Shown here in pieces: positions 8,574-16,965 of a DNA stretch of 64,000 nucleotides. The stretch is from assembly GCF_012689525.1 (NCBI RefSeq), contig NZ_CP051515.1, positions 1,364,001 through 1,428,000 on the forward strand, in the 5' to 3' direction. The stretch comes from Paraburkholderia aromaticivorans (GTDB taxonomy: Bacteria; Pseudomonadota; Gammaproteobacteria; Burkholderiales; Burkholderiaceae). Each line of letters starts with the position of its first letter. Positions within the stretch are counted from its first letter, which is position 1. A program made the translations under genes and the position numbers. The notes beneath the pieces were generated by a model. That model made no database searches and was not told where the DNA came from. It was given only the letters and a program-made list of their open reading frames with translations.

Positions 8574-9122
8574 CTATGATGGTTCAACCGCGACCACGAT
8601 GTGCTCGAACACCTCGATGACCTGTTCATTGCTATGTGCTGGCGCTGCGGCCTCCCGGAGAGTGGAACAGGCACTGCTCTGGGCAACCTGTTGAGCGGCC
8701 TGCAGGTCCTCGATGTGTGTAGCCAAAATCGTGTACTCAGTGAACTCAAGGCTGTCCGCAAACATCCACGCAATGAGGAGCTGACCATTCATGTCGGCGC
8801 CTGCGGCCTGAATTGTTTGTCCGGATAGGGCCACAGCTCCGCCGGCGAGAACTACACATTCGGTGTCGGTTCCGTCGGGACGCGTTCGAACCGCGACGCA
8901 AATCTGCTGCGCAGCGTGGTCAATTTCCCCGGCCGGAATCTCCGGCAATGCAATCACGACGAACTTTTCGTTCGAGCGTGCAGGCGAGCGTTCAGGCATC
9001 TCAAGAATCTCAGACCGGGGCACGACGTAAGCGGTCCGGTCCGGGTTGGCTTTGCAGTGCTTGAGGATTGCTGCGGCCAACTCATCCTTGATTCCGGGCG
9101 CAGCGCAAAGGCTGTCATACAT
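8574..9122 (-). CDS. Unknown small protein, family copy 3
   Basis: A 182-residue protein without a recognised function. It aligns with copy 2 through YVVPRSEI, the block EKFVVIALPEIPAGEI, then CVVLAGGAVALSG and GQLLIAWMFADS. The last is the same hydrophobic strand seen as LLVIYLFDDS in copy 1. No signal peptide or membrane helix is seen. AAAGGA lies about ten bases before the ATG. It is followed on the same strand, after about 160 bp, by copy 2, and the two end at one intrinsic terminator. Upstream lies a 0.5-kb AT-rich region with a strong palindrome, shared with the divergent gene at 9626. Function unknown. Confidence 0.68.
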   Translation of the reverse strand: MYDSLCAAPGIKDELAAAILKHCKANPDRTAYVVPRSEILEMPERSPARSNEKFVVIALPEIPAGEIDHAAQQICVAVRTRPDGTDTECVVLAGGAVALSGQTIQAAGADMNGQLLIAWMFADSLEFTEYTILATHIEDLQAAQQVAQSSACSTLREAAAPAHSNEQVIEVFEHIVVAVEPS

Positions 9123-9625
9123 ATCTCATTGTCCTTTCAGTTATAGCTAGCAGCGGTTTGCCGCTGTCGGTCTCTTGTCGTATAGCAACCTGCTCCCGTT
9201 GTGTCGTTCGCTGGTGATGCAATTAAACCGATTGTCGTTCCGTTAAATTAAGAATATCGAATGAGTCAGGAAAACTCAATAGGTTGCCAAAAATTTATTT
9301 TAAACGGGACATATCGAAGGCGCTGCTCATAAAAATTGAAAACATAAGAATTTATACATTTCTTGGGCCTGTATGATTTGATAATTGTTATCAAATGGAT
9401 GACGAAGTAGATTTGGCGAAAAATGGTATAAAAGGCATGCCAGGCAAGGGTTGATGAAATCTCGTGTTGCTGAAGAATCAGGGCATCGGTCGAGACCAGA
9501 TTGAATTTAATTATTTAAACTGGCTTAAATACTATGTTGCCTGTCTTGAATAACGTGGCTATGATTTGCGCAATTGCTGGGAACAGTGAATCACGTTGGC
9601 TCTACGAACTAGGATATACACGGTA
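9123..9625. promoter_or_regulatory. AT-rich divergent promoter region
   Basis: About 500 bp of strongly AT-rich sequence separates family copy 3 (minus) from the 385-residue gene (plus). No coding frame of note is present. It carries a perfect palindrome at 9376-9396 and should contain the promoters of both flanking units. Base composition is clearly unlike the GC-rich chromosome to the right. Confidence 0.5.
9376..9396. promoter_or_regulatory. Perfect 9-3-9 palindrome resembling a Fur box
   Basis: ATTTGATAA and TTATCAAAT are separated by TTG. The central 15 bases TGATAATTGTTATCA match the known 7-1-7 Fur consensus (TGATAAT-N-ATTATCA) at all but one defined position. It could bind Fur or an island regulator. 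The palindrome is seen directly; the identity of the binding protein is inference. Confidence 0.5.
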
Positions 9626-10783
9626 ATGGATTTCTCACACACTACATTGAAGGTCTTTGCGGATTATGTGAGCAGCGCGCTCGCGCAGCATGGATTCAGC
9701 TTGATTGTCCCGCAACTGGCGGAGCGCCGCGCACCAGGGATGCGACAGGGCGTCCTATTTGCGACTGAGGAAATGGCGGGTCGCGACTGGGTGAGCGTGC
9801 GCACATACTCAGTCTTCTGCCACGAACTGGACGACGGCCCGACACCTGACAAGCTCATGACTTATGACACCGTGGCAGGAGTTTGCTCGGGCAGCATGAT
9901 GTCCGACGAAAGTGGTTTTTTGTCGACGCTCGAGATGACAATGGGAATTTTTCTGCCTGACATTCTGCGCTACGGAAGCGTCGATGCGATTGTTAAAGAT
10001 GTCGAGAGTTACCCCGGCTCCGCGAGCCGTCACCTCGGAAGCAACCCTGTCGCCGCGAGGTTCAATCTCGCGCATTGCATGGAGACAATTGGACGGCAGT
10101 CGGAGGCGAAGACGTTGTACGTCGAAGCTGCAGAACAATTACAAGAGAGCGACGATGCTTTGGCACTGATATACGCTCACATGGCTCGACGACGCGCCGC
10201 GACGCTTGCTTGCGTCGGCACGATTCAGGCCTCTTCAGCGAAATCTGATGATGCGACGAACGCCCCCCGTGACCAATTGGCGCTCGCTGAGACGGACGAA
10301 CCCTATCGACCGTTTTACGTGGGGTTGCTGCGATATCTGGAGAGTGTCCGCCAGAATCCGACGGCTAGTTACCCGTCGCTCCTGTTTCGTGCGATGGATG
10401 AGGTGTACGAGGCAGAAGCGCGGCCGGGGTTTTGGAAGTCGGTGTCCTCGAACGCAGTCATGAACGTTGTCAAACAATACGCGCCCAATTTCGAGCGAGA
10501 AATGACTGCTTCGTCACCGGACGAACTCACTGAGTATGTCGAGGACCTCGAGCTTGGTTTGTACATGCGGTCATTCGACGAACTCTGCGCCGAGCGGTTG
10601 CTGGCGCTGCCTCCAGATGTCCGGCCGGAGACGCGGGAGGATATCTACGACTGGTTGATGGCCGACTTTGACCACAGGGGTGAAGAAGACGAGTCGGAAT
10701 ATCTGGAGCGAGATGGTTTCAAGGGCGCAGATGGTGCCATCAGAGCAATGGAAATTCTGTCCGGAACGATTGCGCCGACTTGA
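9626..10783 (+). CDS. Unknown 385-residue protein with a TPR-like segment
   Basis: The ATG at 9626 is preferred over an upstream TTG at 9596 because AGGA lies upstream of it. No family is recognised. The N-terminal 120 residues look like a mixed alpha/beta domain. Residues around 150-185 (ARFNLAHCMETIGRQSEAK and onward) have the periodicity of a tetratricopeptide helix pair. The C-terminal third is acidic (DHRGEEDESEYLERD). No signal peptide or membrane segment is seen. It is transcribed divergently from family copies 3 and 2 across a region with a strong palindrome, which suggests joint control. An IS5-family element sits 214 bp downstream. Confidence 0.6.
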   Translation: MDFSHTTLKVFADYVSSALAQHGFSLIVPQLAERRAPGMRQGVLFATEEMAGRDWVSVRTYSVFCHELDDGPTPDKLMTYDTVAGVCSGSMMSDESGFLSTLEMTMGIFLPDILRYGSVDAIVKDVESYPGSASRHLGSNPVAARFNLAHCMETIGRQSEAKTLYVEAAEQLQESDDALALIYAHMARRRAATLACVGTIQASSAKSDDATNAPRDQLALAETDEPYRPFYVGLLRYLESVRQNPTASYPSLLFRAMDEVYEAEARPGFWKSVSSNAVMNVVKQYAPNFEREMTASSPDELTEYVEDLELGLYMRSFDELCAERLLALPPDVRPETREDIYDWLMADFDHRGEEDESEYLERDGFKGADGAIRAMEILSGTIAPT

Positions 10784-10997
10784 GACGCGGACGCGTCGGA
10801 TTGCGTTAGATAGCCAAGACCGCGTCGAGAGGGGCCACGCGGTTCCAATGTCGGTCCCAAGTCTGAAATCGCGTCGCAGACTTGACGACGGACTTGACAG
10901 CAACGAATCGAGCGGCGCTAGAGGCAGGTCGAACGTCGTGAGTCTTGGCATCCACCAATAGTCGTCAGTTCGACCCGCTAGGATATTCGACAGCTAG

Positions 10998-12177
10998 GGA
11001 ATCTCTGCAAAAGTCCTGGCGTCGACGCGCGGGTGGACTATCCTGGAAGATAGGAAAGTTTAAGGGGTTCTTCAATGACGCAACTTGGCCTTGGTCTGGA
11101 TCTGTCAACGAAACGTACGCGCAAACGGGAATTTCTCGATGAGATGAGACGCGTCGTGCCATGGTCGAGGTTGATTGCGTTGATCGAACCGCACTATCCG
11201 AAGGGAAAGACTGGACGGCCGCCGTTCCCCATTGCGACGATGCTGCAGATCCACTTCATGCAGCAGTGGTTTGGTCTGTCAGACCCGGCGATGGAAGAAG
11301 CGCTTTATGACGTACCACTGTATCGTGAATTTGCGGGGCTGGACGAGGGGATGACGCGTTTGCCGGACGAGAGCACGATTCTCCGGTTCCGCCACCTGCT
11401 CGAAACGCACGGCCTGGCTGTGCAGATGCTCACGTTGGTCAATGAGATCCTGAGCGAGAAAGGCTTGATGCTTAAAACGGGGTCGGCGGTCGACGCTACC
11501 TTGATCTCTGCACCCAGCTCGACGAAGAACGGCTCTGGTACGCGAGACCCGGAAATGCACCAGACGAAGAAGGGAAATCAATGGTACTTCGGGATGAAAG
11601 CGCATGTCGGCGTGGACGCAGAGTCGGGCCTGGTGCACACCGTCATCGGTACAGCGGCCAACGTTCACGACATCAATGCGGCCGAAGCGTTGTTGCACGG
11701 CGAGGAAACGGATGTGTACGCTGACGCCGCATATCGGGGTATCGAAAAGCGCTGCAAGGCAAAGACGGTTCGTTGGCATATCGCGATGCGGCCAGGCAGG
11801 CGTAGACAACTTGACCTGAATGATAGTCTGGACGCGATATTCGATCAGATTGAACGCCTGAAGGCTGGCATCCGCGCCAAGGTCGAACATCCGTTCCGAG
11901 TCCTCAAACAGCAGTTTGGCTACACGAAGACCCGGTACCGGGGTTTGATGAAAAACACCGCTCAGATCACGACACTATTTGCGCTGGGTAACCTGTGGAT
12001 GGCACGTAAGGCTTTGCGCAAAGCGTGAAATGCTCCGAGATTGAGGCCACAAGTCTCAGCAAACAGGGGCGTCGCGGTTCTAAAGCCGGCCGATAAACCT
12101 GTCGGCAGATTCTCGTGGCTGACTTGGTTCAAGTGGCACAACGTCGGCGCTCTGAAAACGAGTTGTGCAGACGTTCC
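10998..12177 (+). mobile_element. Complete IS5-family insertion sequence, 1180 bp
   Basis: The left end GGAATCTCTGCAAAA pairs with the right end TTGTGCAGACGTTCC, with three mismatches. Both ends are flanked by CTAG (10994-10997 and 12178-12181). A 4-bp duplication of a YTAR-type target is characteristic of the IS5 subgroup. The element is simple and intact, with one transposase gene, and differs in sequence from the IS at 6276. Confidence 0.9.
11075..12028 (+). CDS. IS5-family transposase (IS5 subgroup)
   Basis: A 317-residue DDE transposase with an N-terminal DUF772-type region (GRPPFPIATMLQIHFMQQW). The core residues are in SAVDATLISAP, VYADAAYRG and the C-terminal VEHPFRVLKQQFGYTK-RYRG signature typical of the IS5 subgroup. 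The frame is uninterrupted. The gene starts 77 bp inside the left end and stops 149 bp before the right end. It acts on the element's own terminal repeats. Confidence 0.94.
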   Translation: MTQLGLGLDLSTKRTRKREFLDEMRRVVPWSRLIALIEPHYPKGKTGRPPFPIATMLQIHFMQQWFGLSDPAMEEALYDVPLYREFAGLDEGMTRLPDESTILRFRHLLETHGLAVQMLTLVNEILSEKGLMLKTGSAVDATLISAPSSTKNGSGTRDPEMHQTKKGNQWYFGMKAHVGVDAESGLVHTVIGTAANVHDINAAEALLHGEETDVYADAAYRGIEKRCKAKTVRWHIAMRPGRRRQLDLNDSLDAIFDQIERLKAGIRAKVEHPFRVLKQQFGYTKTRYRGLMKNTAQITTLFALGNLWMARKALRKA

Positions 12178-12230
12178 CTAGGTCCGGGTCGCTGACAACC
12201 CGCTCGCGCAGAGCGGAGCCGGAGCATTCG

Positions 12231-12764
12231 TCATCTCGTCATCGATATCGTGACCTTCACGGCCAGCCCTAAAAATGTGCATGTAGCTATCAGAAAGTCG
12301 ATTCGCAGGGTATCGGTTCCGAACGTAATGGGCCCCCCGGGCCTGGCGACTGGCAGCTCGACATAGCGTTTTCCGACAGGCGCAAATGTCGGGTCGATGG
12401 CGGTGAGGTTGTCCACGAGGCGAGCCAGTTGTTTCATGTCTGCGGACGTCAAGGATGCGCTCGCGTCATGAGCTAGCTGGTTACGCATGCGGATAATCTG
12501 CTTAGCAACGGCTGCAAGTGGAATCGGGAAGTCGAGAAGCACCGCGACACCCAGTTATGTGGCAAACGTCCGTGGTTCCGCAACGAAGTCAGTCAAAGGA
12601 CCTCTGAGTTTCGCATCGACGTAGCTGTTAAGAAGACGCTCAACCAGAAGATGCAGCCGAAGGACGCATCCGAGCTCATCTTCGGTCTCCGCTGCGGCGA
12701 TGAAAACTGCCGGCGCCATCAGCTTGTTCAGGTCGAGGTCGTTGTCGCGTTTTTCTTTTGGCAT
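12231..12764 (-). pseudogene. HEPN-like protein gene interrupted by an in-frame TAA
   Basis: From the ATG at 12764 the frame runs 69 codons to TAA (12555-12557). The same frame then continues without a break to TGA at 12231, about 177 codons in all. The first part holds a helix of the kind ELGCVLRLHLLVERLLNSYV, and the second holds RMRNQLAHD. That is an R-x4-H motif like the catalytic arginine/histidine of HEPN ribonucleases and the RN-x-AHD signature of MtlR-like proteins. The TAA stands in a helix where related proteins often carry lysine, so one base change explains it. HEPN proteins are frequent in toxin-antitoxin and defence loci. The family call is moderate; the broken frame is directly visible. 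Confidence 0.6.
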
Positions 12765-12816
12765 CGCTTTCTACGTTTGCTAAGAAGTGGTATATCGAGA
12801 TGAATCGTGGGCACCG

Positions 12817-13508
12817 TCACCACGGCTGGATAGTCATATTGACACCGTCCTGCCTAAGCAAGGTCGGAAGTCCAGTTGGCCCGACCATATGCAGCGCGCC
12901 GACAACTATCAGGCGCGGACCCGGATCGCGAATCAGGTCCAGGATTTGGGCATCCAACTCTCATTGCGTTTGTCCAACAGGACAGAGAAGGCCTGCGGCC
13001 AACGGTGTCGACGTTCCATGGCCATCTGCTCAAAGAAACCAATATCGCCGCGTGACCAACTGGCAACCATGGACGATATTTCGCTCGACCCCACGTCGTC
13101 TTGATGCAACAAGTAGTCGAGCAGCGAAATCTGCTCATCGTTTGGTGCGGCAGTCATAGCCGTCATTTGATCCGCAATCGTCTCTAGCGCATCACGAGAC
13201 TTGACATCTCGCGTGGCACGGTCCCAGAAGTGACGGTCGACGCCGAGATCAGTCGAATAGCCATTTTTTGACGCTGCTGTCATTTGCGACGTTATCGCCA
13301 CTATCGCCGGCTTGAGCATATCGATTCGCTCACGAGGGAGGCCAAGATTAAGCCAATGACCGACAGCTCGCTCATAAGTTGTCGCGGGGAGTATCTGGCT
13401 GAGTTTCATGCCAGACGGCAAAAACATTGGGCTTGGATCGACGGGAGCGTCCAAGTCCAACTCGAAGACCACAAATGTCGCTTCTGCAAAAGCCTTTTTC
13501 ACCGGCAT
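12817..13508 (-). pseudogene. TraB/GumN-family protein, frameshifted
   Basis: The frame from ATG 13508 encodes 191 residues with TraB/GumN features: a start like PVKKAFAEATFVVFELDLD, a middle with GVDRHFWDRA, and DKRNESW near the end, after which it stops at 12933. In another frame the minus strand continues as QILDLIRDPGPRLIVVGALH and then MVGPTGLPTLLR, ending at TGA 12817. This is the expected C-terminal GxxH segment of the family, so a single-base indel near 12950 splits the gene. Upstream of 13508 the frame is open to 13641 and includes an ENH in place of the usual GTIH, but has no start codon. The N-terminus is therefore also abnormal. Such proteins are putative metal-dependent proteases. 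Confidence 0.65.
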
Positions 13509-13788
13509 AGGGACTCGGAGATTCTTATGGTTTTCTAGAAAGATGACGAACGGAGTGTCTTCCTGTCTGGGGCACTGCTCTGCAGCGACGGCAGTCCTCT
13601 TGGTTGAAGGGCATCGTGAGCGGTATGGAAAGACGGTTGTTCATTTGGGCGTATCGGGAGTCGTCGTTATGTATATTCTTGCGGGAACCGTCACAGCATT
13701 CTGATGCCCTCAGCAGAGATCTGGTGTGCGGCAATTCTCGTGAGTCGCCCTGAGCTATTAGTGGACCGCAGCTAGATTTGGTGCCGAG

Positions 13789-14406
13789 TCATTGTTCGCT
13801 GACGTTCACTGTTCGGTTCGTAAGCACGATGATGGGCAGCGCGCTACTCTCCAAATCTACAGGGCCAAATATTGACTCCAGTTCTTCGTAGGAAGGGTGA
13901 GCTTTTGATTGGGAGCTCATCTCGTGAATCCACACTTCTTCCTGAAGCTCGTCGGTGTTCGGAACGATATCCAGGAACATGGCGTCGTCGAACATGTACA
14001 GAATCAGGAAGCGCTTCTGTAGATGTCTGAATACATGGGTTGGCACGCAAATTCGTTCCCGTCGCAGACGCACGCACGCATATCGGCCAAGCGGAGTGTT
14101 TTCAACGACAGCATCTGGCGGCGCACTTGAGGCGGGGAAGTTTGTTGACAGGTGACCGGGAAGGGCGACTACGACGCATTGTTCCTTCTCGGTGATTTCT
14201 TCGTGTAGTAAAAATGCTTCCGCTCGTACCTCGTACGAAGATGGTTCTCCAGAGGTGTGAAAGTCCTCCCGGAGGAGGTTGGCGAGCTCCTGGTCAATTT
14301 CGTCATCAGTGATAACGCGGGACACAAGGTTGGGGCTGCTTTCAATGACGGGCATGTCTGATTTTTTCTCGAGTGGAATGAACGGGTTCCGCATCAGATT
14401 GGACAC
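13789..14406 (-). CDS. Unknown small protein, family copy 4
   Basis: A 205-residue protein of unknown function, the closest relative of copy 1 (408-974). Shared blocks run along the chain: TDDEIDQELANLL against SDADLDQKLMWLI, EQCVVVALPG against ERCVIVAVPG, FPAS in both, FLILYMFDD against LLVIYLFDD, SSQSKAHPSYEELES against TAQSKNHPTFAELEA, and TNRTVN against DNRTIN near the end. The start is GTG with GGTGAG just upstream; in-frame ATGs lie 5 and 18 codons in. There is no signal peptide. It stands alone on the minus strand, downstream of 0.8 kb without genes. A 12-kb distance from copy 1 and different neighbours suggest duplication followed by rearrangement. Confidence 0.75.
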   Translation of the reverse strand: MSNLMRNPFIPLEKKSDMPVIESSPNLVSRVITDDEIDQELANLLREDFHTSGEPSSYEVRAEAFLLHEEITEKEQCVVVALPGHLSTNFPASSAPPDAVVENTPLGRYACVRLRRERICVPTHVFRHLQKRFLILYMFDDAMFLDIVPNTDELQEEVWIHEMSSQSKAHPSYEELESIFGPVDLESSALPIIVLTNRTVNVSEQ

Positions 14407-15240
14407 GGCTCACCGTATGTAAATTTCAAGCCGGCGTCCTCTCCAGGTACGCTGGCGCGTGGTCCTCATGCAGATTTCGTTATCGAGTTCCGCGAATTAC
14501 GTTGTTTGATCGGTGTCGCGCCGAGGGTCAGCGCACCTCGTAGCCGACGCGACATTTATAAATGTGCGCCAGTGACCATCCTGTCTCCTTGAACTGGCTT
14601 TGTGCGAACGCGCCAGGTCATTCGGACACCACGCCCTATGAGCGCGGGAGCGACTTGTCCATTTCTGCGATTACCCGTACGGCGATAACCATTGCGGTTT
14701 CAAGAACCTGTCGGTGACTGGATGCATCGGTAGCTCTTCGTCATGGAAAGGAGATTTGCGTGGAAAATATGTGTATGCAAATCTGTAGGCACCGGTTTTT
14801 ATCTGCACTGTGCCCTGACATCACTCGCGTGCCGGTTCGACCGTCCGCCATGCACAAGAGCGCCAGATTGGCCGCGACGCAGGCCACTGCAGGTTGAGGG
14901 GCGAACGTGACTGATTGGCTCGGGTTGTGCTCTTTCGGCGGGAGGGGACGCATTGCTTCCGAGTGTGCCGACGCCGTCGCGACGTGGGCGACAGATCGGG
15001 CTATCTCAACGGGATAAATTGCGGGACTTCCACAGTGCCATCAGAGCGACGCCACCTCTGCTACAGGCCGACTGGCGGCACGGTTTCTCCGCGTTGCAGG
15101 GGAAACAGTTAAAGGTGAGATCTGTTCGTTGCTGTCGATCGCTGCGACTTCACCGCAAGACCGCCCGTCGAGGTTTTCCCGTCGGTTCAGTCGAATGACA
15201 GCGCATCGGCGGCAATGACGGCCCCATGATGCCGGAATAC
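14407..15240. other. No gene recognised
   Basis: About 830 bp upstream of family copy 4. Short open frames exist on both strands, but none has a convincing ribosome binding site, family resemblance or coherent composition. No repeats or hairpins stand out. Confidence 0.4.
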
Positions 15241-15510
15241 CTAGGCGCGAAAAATCTTCCAGTCGGTGATTCCCGCCTTCTCATGCGCGCAGTAAAGGCA
15301 TTCGCTCGTGCTTTCGTGCATCGTCGCGTTTCTATGCACGTCGATGCCGAATCGTTTGCTAAATCGCGCCCAGCATAGTCTATCGTCTCCGTTGACCCAG
15401 AGAGTGTCTCCGTTCCCTGAAACGGCGACCTCGTATCGGTGCGCTTCAATCCCTTTGCCACCAATGTTCGTTCCCTTCGTTGGACGCCAACATTCTATAT
15501 GCCTCCGCAC
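15241..15510 (-). CDS. Small conserved-looking hypothetical protein
   Basis: Up to 89 residues; the start (GTG at 15510) is uncertain. The body reads YEVAVSGNGDTLWVNGDD, then CWARFSKRFGIDVHR and a C-terminal SECLYCAHE with a Cys-x2-Cys. This layout, a short beta-rich chain with a GIDVHR motif and a late cysteine pair, resembles small uncharacterised proteins common in Burkholderia accessory regions. No function is assigned. The gene lies 83 bp downstream of the XRE regulator gene on the same strand. Confidence 0.45.
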   Translation of the reverse strand: MRRHIECWRPTKGTNIGGKGIEAHRYEVAVSGNGDTLWVNGDDRLCWARFSKRFGIDVHRNATMHESTSECLYCAHEKAGITDWKIFRA

Positions 15511-15593
15511 GCCGCGCGCGACGATGGGCGCGGGCGACCGTGCGTGGATGCGATTTGTAGAGCGGTGAAATCGCGAAGTATCGACTTACGTCG

Positions 15594-16151
15594 TTATGCG
15601 GCTGTAGATCGCAATCGCGAAATTGACAGCCGGGGCTGCGTTCTACAAGTGAGTCGGGGACTGCGAGGGAGTTGGCGGAAGCTGGTGCAGCGACTCGGGA
15701 GCCAAAAGGTCGGCAACCCGACGTCGAGCGCGGTCGCAATTTTGTCCAGAAGGTCCAGCGTAAGGTCGAGGCTCTTGCGTTCAATCTGACTCGCATAGCC
15801 CCACGGGAGTCCGGCGCGTTTTGTCAACTCGTTTTGAGATATCTCACGCATGGTGCGGTATCTCTGAATGGTTGCCGCGACCGACGTACGGAATGTTTGT
15901 ACGCGTTCTTCTGAAGGGGGCGGGTGGTCGTCTCGTCCGAAAAAATAACAGGGATCGACGCAGAGCGCGGCTGCGAGGCTCATGATCGTGCCAAGCCTGG
16001 CGTTTGCAGATTTGTTTTCAATTAGGTGGGGCGTATTTCTGCTGATGCCTGCTTTTTCACATAGAGCGTCGCCCGAAATGTTTTTTTCTTTACGGGTTGA
16101 GAGTATTGATTTTGCAAGCCGCTCTTTTGCGAGCAGCGGAGTCTCGGGCAT
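15594..16151 (-). CDS. XRE-type regulator with two helix-turn-helix domains
   Basis: About 185 residues from the ATG at 16151; an in-frame ATG at 16223 would add 24 residues of unlikely composition. Two Cro/C1-type helix-turn-helix domains are visible. Residues about 5-60 contain GDALCEKAGISRNTPHLIE, and about 85-140 contain ISQNELTKRAGLPWGYASQIE. Each is followed by a conserved LxxxLxxAxxL-type helix. Two HTH domains in one chain are unusual for this family and could let a monomer bind a direct repeat. The last 35 residues are basic and low in complexity, as if past a frameshift. It sits at the island's right side and is a candidate island regulator. Confidence 0.7.
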   Translation of the reverse strand: MPETPLLAKERLAKSILSTRKEKNISGDALCEKAGISRNTPHLIENKSANARLGTIMSLAAALCVDPCYFFGRDDHPPPSEERVQTFRTSVAATIQRYRTMREISQNELTKRAGLPWGYASQIERKSLDLTLDLLDKIATALDVGLPTFWLPSRCTSFRQLPRSPRLTCRTQPRLSISRLRSTAA

Positions 16152-16223
16152 ATTGAAAAGTCGACGTGAGGGCGTAGCGAATGATAACGCGAGGAATTGC
16201 GTACGCGGCCAGAGGTCGGACAT

Positions 16224-16719
16224 GTCGATCCATCGACATTGCCAAACTTCACAATGTCCGTCCCCGCAAACGCGTAGCCAGACTAGAAAAGTAGTATTTA
16301 GCAGGCGGGGGGCGATGTGATCTGCCTGGCGGATTGCGCGACGGCAAATTTACATTGATCCTATGGAGGCCGGGAGGTGAGCCACCGAGAAGTGGGCTGG
16401 CTCAATCACCGAGAGCAAAATCTCATGCACGCGATGTCATGCAGCAGTCCGACCTATCCGCAAATGAATTGGTGTTTTAAACCCATGGGTGTGCCATGGC
16501 GGGTAAATTTGACTCAAATAGTTGTCTTTCTGAGATGGAAGGTCGAGATCTCCTGCAATCTCGGAAGTTAGATTTGACACCAAATCAAATCAAACTCCGC
16601 GTAACAAGCCACACTCGAGCGGCAACTACTACGATACATCGAATCGGTGCCCGTGTAGCGTACAGGGTCGTGGCGACTTTAAACAAAAAGTTCGAAAGGA
16701 GGCGTGATTAGGACAAAGG
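16224..16719. other. Island end without recognised genes
   Basis: About 500 bp of comparatively AT-rich sequence between the XRE regulator and the truncated transporter gene. No coding frame with a credible start or family is seen, and no integrase, tRNA fragment or direct repeat was recognised that would mark the attachment site. Confidence 0.4.
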
Positions 16720-16911
16720 CTAACGACGAATACAGTGAGATATCTTGTATTTAAAAGATAAACGTCTGTGCAGCCAAGGCGTGATGGCGAACGCGTGCAT
16801 GATCTGCGGGCCGAGCGGCATCATCACCATGAAGTCCATGATGATGGTGAACTGCGTCAGCGCGAGCAGCCACAGCAGGCGGCGTTCGTGCTTTGCGCTT
16901 ATTGAGTACAT
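16720..16911 (-). pseudogene. N-terminal fragment of an MFS transporter cut by the island
   Basis: An ATG at 16911 with AAGGA eight bases upstream begins MYSISAKHERRLLWLLALTQ, followed by FTIIMDFMVMMPLGPQIMHAFAI. This is a typical first membrane helix of a major facilitator transporter. After about 43-45 codons the sequence changes abruptly to a basic, unrelated stretch and stops at 16720, for 63 codons in total. The remaining 350 or so codons are absent from the window. The break at about 16,780 is read as the right boundary of the island. The start lies 112 bp downstream of the siderophore-interacting reductase gene, so the intact gene was probably its operon partner. Confidence 0.75.
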
Positions 16912-16965
16912 CGATCGATTCCTTGTTGTTGTTTTTAGAAGTACAGTGCTCGCGCGGTTCGTGCC

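Noticed and set aside
14741..14953. Possible 70-residue gene in the gap upstream of family copy 4
   Set aside because: No ribosome binding site or family resemblance; similar short frames occur on both strands there.
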